Shown one piece after another: positions 19,881 to 28,295 of a stretch of 64,000 nucleotides of DNA (position 1 is the stretch's first letter; every line of letters begins with the position of its first letter). Both the position numbers and the translations under genes were made by a program. This DNA comes from Clavibacter phaseoli (lineage in GTDB: Bacteria; Actinomycetota; Actinomycetes; Actinomycetales; Microbacteriaceae). The DNA is taken from NCBI RefSeq assembly GCF_021922925.1, contig NZ_CP040786.1, forward strand, positions 1,674,001-1,738,000. The letters are read 5' to 3'. The notes under the pieces are model-generated. The model was not told the DNA's origin, made no database searches, and saw only the letters and a program-made list of their open reading frames with translations.

Positions 19881-20756
19881 GTGATCCGAGTAGGCATGAG
19901 CACCACCTGCGTGTACCCCCAGCCCGTCGAGAACGCCTTCGCCATGGCGAAGCGCGCGGGCTTCGACGGCGTCGAGATCATGGTGACGAACGACGAGGTC
20001 ACCCAGGACGCGGCCGCCCTGCGCGCCATGTCGGAGAAGCACGGCCTGCCGATCCTCTCCATCCACGCGCCCGTGCTGCTGCTCACGCACTTCGTGTGGG
20101 GCCGTGACCCGAAGGTGAAGCTGGAGCGGTCCGCCGAGCTCGCCCGCGCGGTCGGCGCGCCCGCCGTGGTGGTGCACCCGCCGTTCCGCTGGCAGGCCGG
20201 CTACGCCGAGTCGTTCCTCGAGATCGTGCGGTCGATCCAGACGGGGACCGGCGTCGAGATCGCGGTCGAGAACATGTTCCCGTGGCAGGTCGCCGGTCGC
20301 AGCATGAAGGCGTACGCGCCCGGCTGGGATCCGACCGTGATGGACTGCGACGCCACCACGCTCGACTTCTCGCACGCCTCGCTCTCCGGCCAGGACGCGC
20401 TCGAGATGGCCAAGGCCCTCGGCCCGCGCCTGCGCCACGTGCACCTGTGCGACGGATCCGGATCGCAGGACGACGGCCGCATCTTCGACGAGCACCTCCT
20501 CCCCGGCCGCGGCACGCAGCCCGTCGCCGAGACGCTCCGCTGGCTCGCCGAGCAGGGCTGGCAGGGCGGCGTGGTCGCCGAGGTCAACACCCGGAAGGCC
20601 AAGACCGAGGAGCAGCGGCTCGCCATGCTGATCGAGACGCGCGAGTTCGCGCAGCGGCAGCTCCGGCTCGACACGGCGCCCGAGAAGACGCCCGTCGCGC
20701 CGCCTGTGGTGTCCGGGTACCAGCGGCTCCGCACCGCGCTCCGCCGCGACCGGTGA
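19881..20756 (+). CDS. Sugar phosphate isomerase/epimerase-like TIM barrel
   Basis: The 291-residue protein has the AP-endonuclease-2 / xylose-isomerase-like barrel: GMSTTCVYPQPVENAFAMAK at strand 1, LPILSIHAP, VVVHPPFRWQ, EIAVENMFP, MDCDATTLDFSHA, HVHLCDGSG and GGVVAEVNTRK supply the usual metal-binding His/Glu/Asp positions. No specific substrate can be named. The GTG at 19881 is preferred; an ATG five codons later is the alternative. The C-terminal 35 residues after the barrel are basic and may be disordered. Confidence 0.8.
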   Translation: MIRVGMSTTCVYPQPVENAFAMAKRAGFDGVEIMVTNDEVTQDAAALRAMSEKHGLPILSIHAPVLLLTHFVWGRDPKVKLERSAELARAVGAPAVVVHPPFRWQAGYAESFLEIVRSIQTGTGVEIAVENMFPWQVAGRSMKAYAPGWDPTVMDCDATTLDFSHASLSGQDALEMAKALGPRLRHVHLCDGSGSQDDGRIFDEHLLPGRGTQPVAETLRWLAEQGWQGGVVAEVNTRKAKTEEQRLAMLIETREFAQRQLRLDTAPEKTPVAPPVVSGYQRLRTALRRDR

Positions 20757-20761
20757 TCCGC

Positions 20762-20824
20762 CGGGCGTCCCGATCGGGCGCCCGCCGCTGACTCCCGACA
20801 CGCCCGCGCGTCCCCGTCGGGAGT
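20762..20824 (+). terminator. Tandem hairpins after the isomerase-like gene
   Basis: Two inverted repeats follow the stop: CGGGCG/CGCCCG around an inner CCCGATCGGG (20762-20784), and ACTCCCGAC/GTCGGGAGT (20791-20799 with 20816-20824). Together they probably end transcription before the next gene. Confidence 0.5.
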
Positions 20825-20925
20825 GCCGCCCGGCCGCACGCGGTTGGATGGGGCAGGGGGACGTCCCCGCACATGATCGACGTCGCGCGCGGCTCCGCCC
20901 GCCCGCCGTCGGGACCGGAGACACC

Positions 20926-21228
20926 ATGAGCACCACCGTGCACCTCGAGATCCAGGTCGACGAGAGCCGCCTGGCCGACGTCGCCGACGTCCTCGCCGAG
21001 ACCCTGCAGGCCACGCGCGCCTTCACGGGCAACGAGGGCCTGGAGGTCCTCGTCGACGACGCCGACCCCGCCCGCATGATCGTCGTGGAGCAGTGGGCGT
21101 CGACCGCCGACCACGACGCGTACGTCGCCTGGCGCGCCACGCCGGAGGGCGCCGCGCGCCTCGGCGAGGTCCTGGCCGCGCCGCCCGTGACCCGCGTGTT
21201 CAGCGGGCGCATCGCGCTCGCGCTGTAG
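20926..21228 (+). CDS. Antibiotic biosynthesis monooxygenase (ABM) domain protein
   Basis: A 100-residue single-domain protein with the dimeric ferredoxin-like ABM pattern: STTVHLEIQVDESRLADVADVL, then GLEVLVDDADPARMIVVEQWAS and HDAYVAWRATPEGAARLGEVL. Members include quinol and haem monooxygenases but many are uncharacterised, and no diagnostic residue assigns a substrate here. The ATG at 20926 has a GGAG five bases before it. A 20-bp-stem terminator follows. Confidence 0.75.
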   Translation: MSTTVHLEIQVDESRLADVADVLAETLQATRAFTGNEGLEVLVDDADPARMIVVEQWASTADHDAYVAWRATPEGAARLGEVLAAPPVTRVFSGRIALAL

Positions 21229-21243
21229 CGGCGCGCGCACGAC

Positions 21244-21287
21244 GCACGACGAGGGCCGCCCGGATCGCCGGGCGGCCCTCGTCGTGC
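21244..21287. terminator. Strong bidirectional terminator
   Basis: A perfect 20-bp stem (arms 21244-21263 and 21268-21287) with ATCG loop lies between convergent stops of the ABM gene and the propeller gene. Confidence 0.85.
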
Positions 21288-21307
21288 GCGCGGGACGGGT
21301 CCCGCGG

Positions 21308-22618
21308 TCAGCGCCCGCTGAGGTCGTAGGGGCGCTGGTGCGGATCCACCGTGGCGAGGTACCCGCCGTCCGGGAGGGCGGACGGGACGGCTATCGTGCC
21401 GCGGACCGTCGCCGTGGTGCCCGCGACGTCGATCTCGAGGACGGATCCGGTGCCCGCCCTCGACAGGAACAGCTCCGAGCCGTCGTCGGAGGCGGCGAGG
21501 AAGCGCGCGGCGGATCCGGCGACCGGCGCCTGCCCGAGGGCCGGCAGCCGCACGGTCGTGACGTCGCCGTCGTACAGGCCCGCGCGGCCGCGGGCGACGA
21601 GGGACAGCGTGTCCACGCCGCCGGCGGTCACGACGGCGGCCGCGTACGCGGGCGTGACGACCGCCCGCGTCGACGTGCCCGCGCCGAGCGCCACGCTCGC
21701 GATGCCCGCGCCGCGCATCGACGACGACGTCAGCAGCGTGGGCGCCCCCGGGCCGGTGCCGGTCTGCGTGCCGACGGCGGTCGCGCCGTCAGGGGCCATG
21801 CGCGGCCGGTAGCTCTGCACGGCGGGCTCGGGGTAGGCGCGCGAGACGGACGCGCCGAAGCCGCCGCGCGCGAGCGGGACGGTCTCGACGCCGTCGTGCA
21901 GCGTCGAGCCGATCACGGTGCCGCGCGCGTCCGCGACCGGCCCGTGCGGGTACGCGCCGAGGGGCGTCGTCGCGACGGGCGTCGGGGCGGTGTCGCCGCC
22001 GAGGATCGAGGCGACGTCGTAGGAGTCGAGACGGCCGCCCGCGGTCACGACGAGCCGCAGCGGCGAGCCGACGAGGAAGGTCTCCATCTCCTCGGTGCCG
22101 CGCTGCCCCGTCGTGGCCAGGGTCACCTCGCTCGTGCGGATGGCGGCGGTGCGGGCCAGGCCCCTGCGGGTGTCGAGCACCGTGACCTGCTGCGCGGTGG
22201 ATCCGTCGATGTCCGAGCCGACCGCGACGAAGCGGTGCCCGGGGTCGTCCGCGATCCAGCCGGCCCGCGTCCACGCGCCGGCGACCGCGGGGATCGGCGT
22301 GGCGGACGCGACGCGCGGGGCGCCGGCCGAGGTGATGTCGACCACGTCGAGCCGCGGTCCGGACTCGTCGACGAAGGCGACGCGGCCGTGCCCCATCTGG
22401 ATCACGCCGGCGTGCGTCCCGAGCACCGCGCCCGGCAGCGTGCCCGTGATGCGCCCGGTCGACGCGTCCGCGACGGAGACGGCGTGCGCAGACGGGTCGG
22501 CCACGAGCAGCCAGCGCGCTCGCGGCGCCGCGTCGGCGGCGGGGACGGGTGCCGCGAGGGAGCCCGCGAGGAGGCCGGCCGCGGCGAGGCCGACGGCGAG
22601 GAGGGAGGGGATGCGCAT
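21308..22618 (-). CDS. Secreted beta-propeller protein, possibly AztD-like zinc metallochaperone
   Basis: The 436 residues begin with a signal peptide (LLAVGLAAAGLLAGSLAAPVPAADA, cleavage near residue 30), followed by repeating WD/NHL-like blades (WLLVADPSAHAVSVADAST, VAFVDESGPRLDVVDI, VTVLDTRRGL). GTHAGVIQMGHGRVAF resembles the His-bearing part of AztD, the periplasmic zinc chaperone of aztABCD systems. A Zur-like box lies 14 bp before the start. No ABC zinc importer is next to it, so the assignment rests on fold-like repeats plus the box and is tentative. It appears to be a single-gene unit ending at the 21244-21287 terminator. Confidence 0.55.
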   Translation of the reverse strand: MRIPSLLAVGLAAAGLLAGSLAAPVPAADAAPRARWLLVADPSAHAVSVADASTGRITGTLPGAVLGTHAGVIQMGHGRVAFVDESGPRLDVVDITSAGAPRVASATPIPAVAGAWTRAGWIADDPGHRFVAVGSDIDGSTAQQVTVLDTRRGLARTAAIRTSEVTLATTGQRGTEEMETFLVGSPLRLVVTAGGRLDSYDVASILGGDTAPTPVATTPLGAYPHGPVADARGTVIGSTLHDGVETVPLARGGFGASVSRAYPEPAVQSYRPRMAPDGATAVGTQTGTGPGAPTLLTSSSMRGAGIASVALGAGTSTRAVVTPAYAAAVVTAGGVDTLSLVARGRAGLYDGDVTTVRLPALGQAPVAGSAARFLAASDDGSELFLSRAGTGSVLEIDVAGTTATVRGTIAVPSALPDGGYLATVDPHQRPYDLSGR

Positions 22619-22631
22619 GGTGCCCGCTTTC

Positions 22632-22646
22632 TGAGAATGGTTCTCA
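22632..22646. promoter_or_regulatory. Zur-like operator
   Basis: TGAGAATGGTTCTCA is a 7-1-7 inverted repeat with one mismatch, close to the Zur box pattern of actinobacteria (TGAnAATnATTnTCA type). It starts 14 bp upstream of the propeller gene ATG, where a bound repressor would block transcription. Confidence 0.65.
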
Positions 22647-22736
22647 TCAAGATACGGGCGCGCGGGCGGGCGTGCGCCCGAGTGTGCACGGACCGCGCCG
22701 CGGCGACCGGCCGACGACGGCCGGTCGCCGCGGACG

Positions 22737-24632
22737 TCACACGGCGACGGCCACCGAGGACGGCGCCGCGCCCGGCACCAGCCCGAGGCTGCGCGCCCGG
22801 CGGGACCGCCGCGTCACGAGGTACGACACCGCGAGGCTCAGCAGCAGGGCCACCGCGAGCACGCCCGCCGAGCCCCAGGCCACGCCCGGGGCGCCGCCCG
22901 CGATGATCGCCTGCATGCCCGACGCCGCGTAGGTCAGGGGCAGGAACGGGCTGATCGCCTGGAACGGCGCCGCCACGAGCTGGAGCGGGATGACGCCGCC
23001 CATCGCCGCGGCCTGGATGGCCAGGAGGATCAGCGACACCACGAGTCCCGCGCGGCCGAACGCCTGCCGGAGCAGGTAGTGGATCGCCGTGAAGGCCGCC
23101 GCGGTCACGGCGGCGAACCCGAGGGTGGCGGGCAGCAGCGCGAGGGACAGGCCGAGCGCGGCGTGCACGAGCGCGACGAGCAGCACGACCTGGGCGAGCG
23201 CGATGAGGGCGGCGCGCGCGAGCACGCGCCCCATCACGCGGCCGGTCGCGGCCGAGGAGGCGAGCAGCCGGCGGGCGGCCGGACGCAGCACGAGGAAGGT
23301 CGCGAACGCGCCGAGCCAGAGGCCGATGGGCACGAAGATCGCGGCGATGGCGTCGCCCGGGCTGCCGATCTCGTTCTCGCGCTCGACCGTGAGGCCGACC
23401 GGGTCCGCGACGACGCCCGACGCCTGCGACGCCTGGTCGGCGTCGAGCGACGGGATCTGCTCCGCGCCCTTTGTGAGCCCGGTGCCGAGCTCGGTCGCGC
23501 CGGACGACAGCGCGTCCGCGCCGGTGGCGAGGTCGCCCGCGCCCGTCGCCGCCGAGGTGGTGCCGGCGCGCAGCTGGCCGAGGCCGTCGCTCAGCTGGCG
23601 GGCGCCCGAGACGAGCGCGCCGCCGTTGGCCGCGAGCTGCGCGGCGCCGGACGCGCTCTGCCCGATGCCCTGCTGCACGCCCTGGATCCCGGCGGCCGCC
23701 TGCGACGCGAGGGCCTGCCCCTGCGCGGCGTACTGGTCGAGCCCCTGCTCGAGCGGCTGGAGCTGCGCGGCGAGCGGCGCGGTCTGCGGGTCGGCGGCGA
23801 GCTGCTGCCGGAGCCCCTGCACCTGCGCCGCGATCTGCCCGGCGCCACCCGCGTACTGCCCGACGCCGTCGGAGACCTGCGACAGCCCGGCGGCGCCCGT
23901 CTGCAGCTGGTCGAGCCCCGAGGAGAGCCGGGAGACGCCGGCCGCGTAGGTGCCGAGCCCGTCCGCGAGCTGCGACGCGCCCTGCTGCGAGCGCCCGACG
24001 CCGTCGCCGAGCTGCGTGATCCCGTCGCCGAGCGTCGTCGCGCCCGAGGAGAGCTGCGTGGCTCCGTCGGCCAGCTCGTCGGCCCCTGCACCCGCGTCCG
24101 TGAGCGAGCCCTTGAGGCCGCCGAAGGTCGTGTAGATGCCGGAGACGAACTGCGAGGTGATCGCGTTGCCGAACACGCTCGTCATGCCGACGCCCACGGC
24201 CTGGGTGGCCGCGCCCGTCAGGTAGCCGTGCGCGTCGTCGGTCGTGACGCTGATCTCGGCGCGCTTCGGGGCGTCCGTCGACAGCGACACGATCGACGCG
24301 GAGAAGTCCTTCGGCACCGTGAGCACGGCGTAGACCTCGCCGTCGTCGAGCATCCGCTGCGCCTCGTCGGCGTTCGTGATGGTCCAGTCGAATGCCTGGT
24401 TGTCGTCGCTGGTCAGCTGCGTGACGAGCAGGCGGCCCGCGAGCACGGGCGACTCGGTGCCGTCCTGGGCCTTCTGCTGCACGATCTCGTCCTGGTTGAC
24501 GATGGCGGCGGGCACGCGCTCGACGCCCGTCGCGACGTCCGACAGCGAGCCGATGAAGAGGCCGGCGACCGCGAGGGGCACGATCGCGACGAGGGCGACG
24601 GCGAGCCGTCGGCGTACGGAGCGGGTGGTCAT
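22737..24632 (-). CDS. YhgE/Pip-family membrane protein
   Basis: The 631-residue protein has one N-terminal helix (12-33), a large extracytoplasmic part, and five or six C-terminal helices (about 415-610). The outer part starts with the YhgE N-terminal region (VPAAIVNQDE). A long run of Gly/Ala/Leu/Gln repeats follows, such as LADGATQLSSGATTLGDGI (about 190-400), predicted to form an extended coiled or helical stalk. The family includes phage-infection proteins and ESX-associated or ABC-2-like exporters; the substrate is unknown. ATG overlaps the MMPL stop (ATGA), so the pair is coupled. Confidence 0.85.
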   Translation of the reverse strand: MTTRSVRRRLAVALVAIVPLAVAGLFIGSLSDVATGVERVPAAIVNQDEIVQQKAQDGTESPVLAGRLLVTQLTSDDNQAFDWTITNADEAQRMLDDGEVYAVLTVPKDFSASIVSLSTDAPKRAEISVTTDDAHGYLTGAATQAVGVGMTSVFGNAITSQFVSGIYTTFGGLKGSLTDAGAGADELADGATQLSSGATTLGDGITQLGDGVGRSQQGASQLADGLGTYAAGVSRLSSGLDQLQTGAAGLSQVSDGVGQYAGGAGQIAAQVQGLRQQLAADPQTAPLAAQLQPLEQGLDQYAAQGQALASQAAAGIQGVQQGIGQSASGAAQLAANGGALVSGARQLSDGLGQLRAGTTSAATGAGDLATGADALSSGATELGTGLTKGAEQIPSLDADQASQASGVVADPVGLTVERENEIGSPGDAIAAIFVPIGLWLGAFATFLVLRPAARRLLASSAATGRVMGRVLARAALIALAQVVLLVALVHAALGLSLALLPATLGFAAVTAAAFTAIHYLLRQAFGRAGLVVSLILLAIQAAAMGGVIPLQLVAAPFQAISPFLPLTYAASGMQAIIAGGAPGVAWGSAGVLAVALLLSLAVSYLVTRRSRRARSLGLVPGAAPSSVAVAV

Positions 24633-27586
24633 CGGCGGGTCTCCTTGCCGGTCGTGACGGGCTGGTCGATGTCGGCGTCGGTGGCGCCGCCGGGGGCCGG
24701 GGCGTCGTCCGCCGGCGCGTCGCCAGCGGCGAGGCGGAGGCGCACGGTGGGGCGGCCCGGGATCCCGTGCTCGTCCGGGAACCACGGCGCGCCCAGGAGG
24801 ACGGTCGTGCTCGCGTGCACGAGGGCGGGCAGGGCGGCGAGGAACGCGCGCTCGGCCGCGGCGTCCGGGAACGGATCCACCACGTCGAGCACGAGCACGG
24901 GCGCGCGGCCCGCGGCGGCGACGGCGGTGAGGGCGATGGCGCGCTCGAGCGGCAGGAGCGATCCGACGGGGTCGTCGGCGCCGATGCGCCGCGCCCCCGC
25001 CGCGTCGGCGGCCTGGTCGATGCGGGCGAGCCACTCCTCCTGCCGGGCTCGGGCCCCGCGGCGGCGGCCCATCGGCTCGGACAGCTCGATGCGCTCGGCG
25101 AGGAGGTCCCCCACCGTCACGCCGGAGTCGACCCGGTCGACGCGGCCGAGGTCGGCCATCGCGACGCTCGTGAGCACGCGGCCCGCCTCCGACGCGAGCG
25201 GGTGGCCGACGACGTGCGCGCGGCCGGACAGCGGCGCGAGCCGGGCCCCGAGCGTCGCGCCGAGGAGGCGCCGGTCGGCGACCTCGCCCTCGACGAGCAC
25301 GAGGGATCCGGCCGGGGCGCTCAGGTCGACGGGCGCGAGCCGGCGACCCGGCACGCCCACGACGAGGCGCTCGGCCGCGACCGCGGCGCCGGACGCGTGC
25401 GCCCAGTCCACGTCGTCCTGGTGCTCGCGGAGGCCCTCGCCCTCGATGTCGACGTCCGGCAGGATCCGGTCGAGCCAGCGCGGGATCCACCACGCGCGCT
25501 TCCCGAGCAGCGCCATGGCGGCGGGCACCAGGGTCATGCGCACGAGGAAGGCGTCGAAGAAGATGCCGACCGCGAGGCCGAGCGCGATGGTCTTGATCAC
25601 GCCGGCGCCCTCGGGCACGAAGGCCGCGAAGACGAAGAACATGATGAGCGCGGCGGCCGTGACCACCCGGGCGGCGCCCGAGAACCCCGTGACGATGGCG
25701 CGCCTCGCGTCGCCGTGGTGCACGAAGTCCTCGCGCATGCCGGAGACGAGGAACACCTCGTAGTCCATGGCGAGGCCGAACAGGATCGCCATGAGCAGGA
25801 TCGGCATGAAGCTGAGGATGGGGCCGGGCGTCACGCCGAGCGCGTCCGCGAAGAGGCCGTCCTGGAAGATCAGCACGACGGTGCCGAAGGAGACGACGAC
25901 GCTCAGCAGGAAGCCGACGGCGGCCTTGATCGGCACGAAGATCGACCGGAACACGATCATCAGCAGCACGATCGAGAGCCCCACCACGACGATGCCGAAC
26001 GGCACGAGCGCCTGGTCGAGCCGCTGCGAGATGTCGTTCTGCACGGCGGTCGTGCCCGTGACGGAGACGCGCGTGTCGTAGCGGTCCTGCAGGCCGGGCG
26101 CGAGGTCGCGGATCGACTGCATGAGCGCCGTGGTCTCCGCCGACTCGGGCGGGCTGTCCGGCACGACCTGGATGATCGCGGTGTCGACCGACGGGTTCGG
26201 CGTGCCCGCACCGACGAAGGCGACGTCGTCGAGCCCGCGGATCTCGTCGCCGATGTCCCCGAGCACCCCGATCGGGTCGGTGGTCTGCGTGATGTCGACG
26301 AGCACGACGAGCGGCCCGTTGTGTCCGGGTCCGAAGGCGTCGGAGACGGTGTCGTACGCGACGCGGCTGGTGGATCCGGCGGGGTCGGTCGCCCCGCTCG
26401 GCAGCCCGAGCTGGAGCTGCGACGCGGGCACGGCGAGCAGCCCGGCGATGCCGACGACGATCACGACGGGGATGATCGGCACCTTGGTGACGATCTTCAC
26501 CCAGCGCGCGCCGAGCGTGCGCTGGGTCCCCGCTGCCTGGGCCGTCGCACGGCGCGCGGCCCGCGAGCCCTCCTTCGGCCGCAGGCGCTCCCCCGCGAAG
26601 CCGAGCATGGCCGGCAGCAGCGTGGTCGCGACGCCCATCGCGAGCAGCACCGCGAACGCCGCGCCGAGGCCCATCACGGTGAGGAACGGGATCTGGACCA
26701 CGAGCAGCCCGAGCAGCGCGATGATCACGGTCACGCCCGCGAAGATCACGGCGCTGCCGGCCGTCGCCACGGCGGTCGCCGCCGAGCGCTCGACGGGCAT
26801 GCCGTTGGCGAGCTGCGTGCGGTGCCGCATGAGGATGAAGAGGGCGTAGTCGATGCCGACCGCGAGGCCGATCATCACCGCGAGCAGCGGTGACGCGCTC
26901 GAGACCGTGACGAACTCGGAGGCGGCCAGCAGCGCGCCCGCGGACGCCGCGACGCCGACCAGCGCGCCGATGAGCGGCAGGCCCGCCGCGAGCATCGACC
27001 CGAAGGTGAGCACGAGCACGAGGCCCGCGAACAGCACGCCGAACGCCTCGGTCACGGTGACGCCGTAGTGGATGTCCTGGAAGACCTGGCCGCCGAACGA
27101 CACCGTCAGCCCCGCGTCCTCCGCCGCCTGCGCGGACTCCCTGAGGGCGTCGAGCGTGGCGGTCGTCACCTGGTCGCTCTGCCCGGCGAACTGCACGGTC
27201 GTGATCGCCACGGTGCCGTCGTCGGAGACCGCGTCGGTCGCGTACTCGGAGAACGGGGACAGCGCCGTCGTGACGCCCTGCACCTCGCCCGCGGCCGTCG
27301 CGGTCGCCTCGATGGCCGCCTTCTCCGCGTCGTCCGTGACCTTCGCGCCCGCGGGCGCCTCGGTCACGATCTGCGCGCTCGCGCCCGCGGCCTGCGGGAA
27401 CACGGCGGCGAGCCGGTCGATGGCCTCCTGCGACTCGGTGCCCGGGATGGAGAACGACTCCTGGGTCTTCCCGCCGAGCGCGAGGCCGCCGCCCAGCAGG
27501 ATGCCGAGGACGAGGATCCACGCGGCGACGACGCGCCACGGGTGGAGGAACGAGATCCGGCCGAGCCGGTACAGAAGCGTGGCCAT
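24629..27586 (-). CDS. MMPL-family transporter with degenerate ABC-ATPase-like C-terminal domain
   Basis: Residues 1 to about 725 form an RND/MMPL exporter: helix 1 (18-38), a first soluble domain, five helices (about 180-345), helix 7 (near 385), a second soluble domain, and a last helix block (about 540-715). Its GIDYALFILMRHR and AMDYEVFLVSGMREDF motifs hold the proton-relay Asp residues. The last 250 residues resemble an ABC nucleotide-binding domain by order (VPGRRLAPVDLSAPAGSLVLVEGE; LSGRAHVVGHPL; LLPLERAIALTAVAAAGRAP; VLVLDVVDPFPDAAAERAF), but the Walker A Gly-Lys-Ser/Thr and the LSGGQ signature are missing. It is coupled to the YhgE gene. A lipid or cell-envelope substrate is plausible but not shown. 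Confidence 0.85.
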   Translation of the reverse strand: MATLLYRLGRISFLHPWRVVAAWILVLGILLGGGLALGGKTQESFSIPGTESQEAIDRLAAVFPQAAGASAQIVTEAPAGAKVTDDAEKAAIEATATAAGEVQGVTTALSPFSEYATDAVSDDGTVAITTVQFAGQSDQVTTATLDALRESAQAAEDAGLTVSFGGQVFQDIHYGVTVTEAFGVLFAGLVLVLTFGSMLAAGLPLIGALVGVAASAGALLAASEFVTVSSASPLLAVMIGLAVGIDYALFILMRHRTQLANGMPVERSAATAVATAGSAVIFAGVTVIIALLGLLVVQIPFLTVMGLGAAFAVLLAMGVATTLLPAMLGFAGERLRPKEGSRAARRATAQAAGTQRTLGARWVKIVTKVPIIPVVIVVGIAGLLAVPASQLQLGLPSGATDPAGSTSRVAYDTVSDAFGPGHNGPLVVLVDITQTTDPIGVLGDIGDEIRGLDDVAFVGAGTPNPSVDTAIIQVVPDSPPESAETTALMQSIRDLAPGLQDRYDTRVSVTGTTAVQNDISQRLDQALVPFGIVVVGLSIVLLMIVFRSIFVPIKAAVGFLLSVVVSFGTVVLIFQDGLFADALGVTPGPILSFMPILLMAILFGLAMDYEVFLVSGMREDFVHHGDARRAIVTGFSGAARVVTAAALIMFFVFAAFVPEGAGVIKTIALGLAVGIFFDAFLVRMTLVPAAMALLGKRAWWIPRWLDRILPDVDIEGEGLREHQDDVDWAHASGAAVAAERLVVGVPGRRLAPVDLSAPAGSLVLVEGEVADRRLLGATLGARLAPLSGRAHVVGHPLASEAGRVLTSVAMADLGRVDRVDSGVTVGDLLAERIELSEPMGRRRGARARQEEWLARIDQAADAAGARRIGADDPVGSLLPLERAIALTAVAAAGRAPVLVLDVVDPFPDAAAERAFLAALPALVHASTTVLLGAPWFPDEHGIPGRPTVRLRLAAGDAPADDAPAPGGATDADIDQPVTTGKETRR

Positions 27587-27634
27587 GGGCGGGTGGCTCT
27601 CCTTGCGTGGGGACGTGCGGGGGCGGAGCGGGGA

Positions 27635-28213
27635 TCAGGCGGAGCGGGTGCCGAGGGGGGCGAGGAGCTCCCCCACGACCACGACGAGAGCGGCCCTGAT
27701 CTCGTCGTCGGGCAGCGGTTCGTTGGTGGACCAGTCGTCGCTCGCGGCGAGGATGTACGCTGCGCCGCCGAGCGCCACGCCGAAGCGCAGCTGGTCGAGC
27801 GTGCTGTCGAGCGCGCCGGCGGTCTCGCCGAGCGCGCGCACGAGGTCGTTGGCGCGCTCGATCACGGCGAGGTGCCCGAGCGAGCGGCCCTGCGTGATGA
27901 AGAGCGCCACCTCGTGCCGGTGCAGCAGGAGGAAGTCGATGAAGCGCTCGACGAACTGGCGTCGGGCGTCGGCGTCGCCGCGGATCGAGTCGGCCCGGTC
28001 GATGACCTCGGCGAGCGCGTCGATCGTCGGCTCGAGCAGGGCGTCGAGGAGCGCCTCCTTGGAGGCGAAGTGGTAGAGCACGCTCGACTTCGAGTAGCCC
28101 GCCTCGTCGGCGATCTGCTGGAGCGACGTCGCCTGGAAGCCGTCGCGGGCGAAGCGGGCGGCGGCGATGGGCCGGAGCTCGTCGCTCGCGGAGGCGCGGG
28201 GTGTTCGGGTCAC
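27635..28213 (-). CDS. TetR-family regulator of the MMPL-YhgE unit
   Basis: The 192 residues have an N-terminal HTH (LQQIADEAGYSKSSVLYHFASKEALLDALLE, about 30-60; shown in part by YSKSSVLYHFASKEA) and a helical ligand domain. It is transcribed in the same direction as, and 48 bp before, the MMPL gene, so the three genes may form an operon. Two operator-like repeats lie just upstream of its start (28230-28262), suggesting autorepression of the whole unit. Confidence 0.88.
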   Translation of the reverse strand: MTRTPRASASDELRPIAAARFARDGFQATSLQQIADEAGYSKSSVLYHFASKEALLDALLEPTIDALAEVIDRADSIRGDADARRQFVERFIDFLLLHRHEVALFITQGRSLGHLAVIERANDLVRALGETAGALDSTLDQLRFGVALGGAAYILAASDDWSTNEPLPDDEIRAALVVVVGELLAPLGTRSA

Positions 28214-28229
28214 GCGGAGAGCCTATGTC

Positions 28230-28262
28230 GACCGATCGGTCAGCTCCTGCACGATCGGTCAG
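28230..28262. promoter_or_regulatory. Paired operator-like repeats upstream of tetR
   Basis: A perfect 12-bp palindrome GACCGATCGGTC (28230-28241) is followed by a second partial copy. The shared string CGATCGGTCAG occurs at 28233-28243 and 28252-28262, 19 bp apart. They lie 16-50 bp upstream of the TetR start and fit two repressor dimers. Confidence 0.65.
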
Positions 28263-28295
28263 ACTGCCAGCCTCCTGGCAGGTGGGAGCGCCCGA

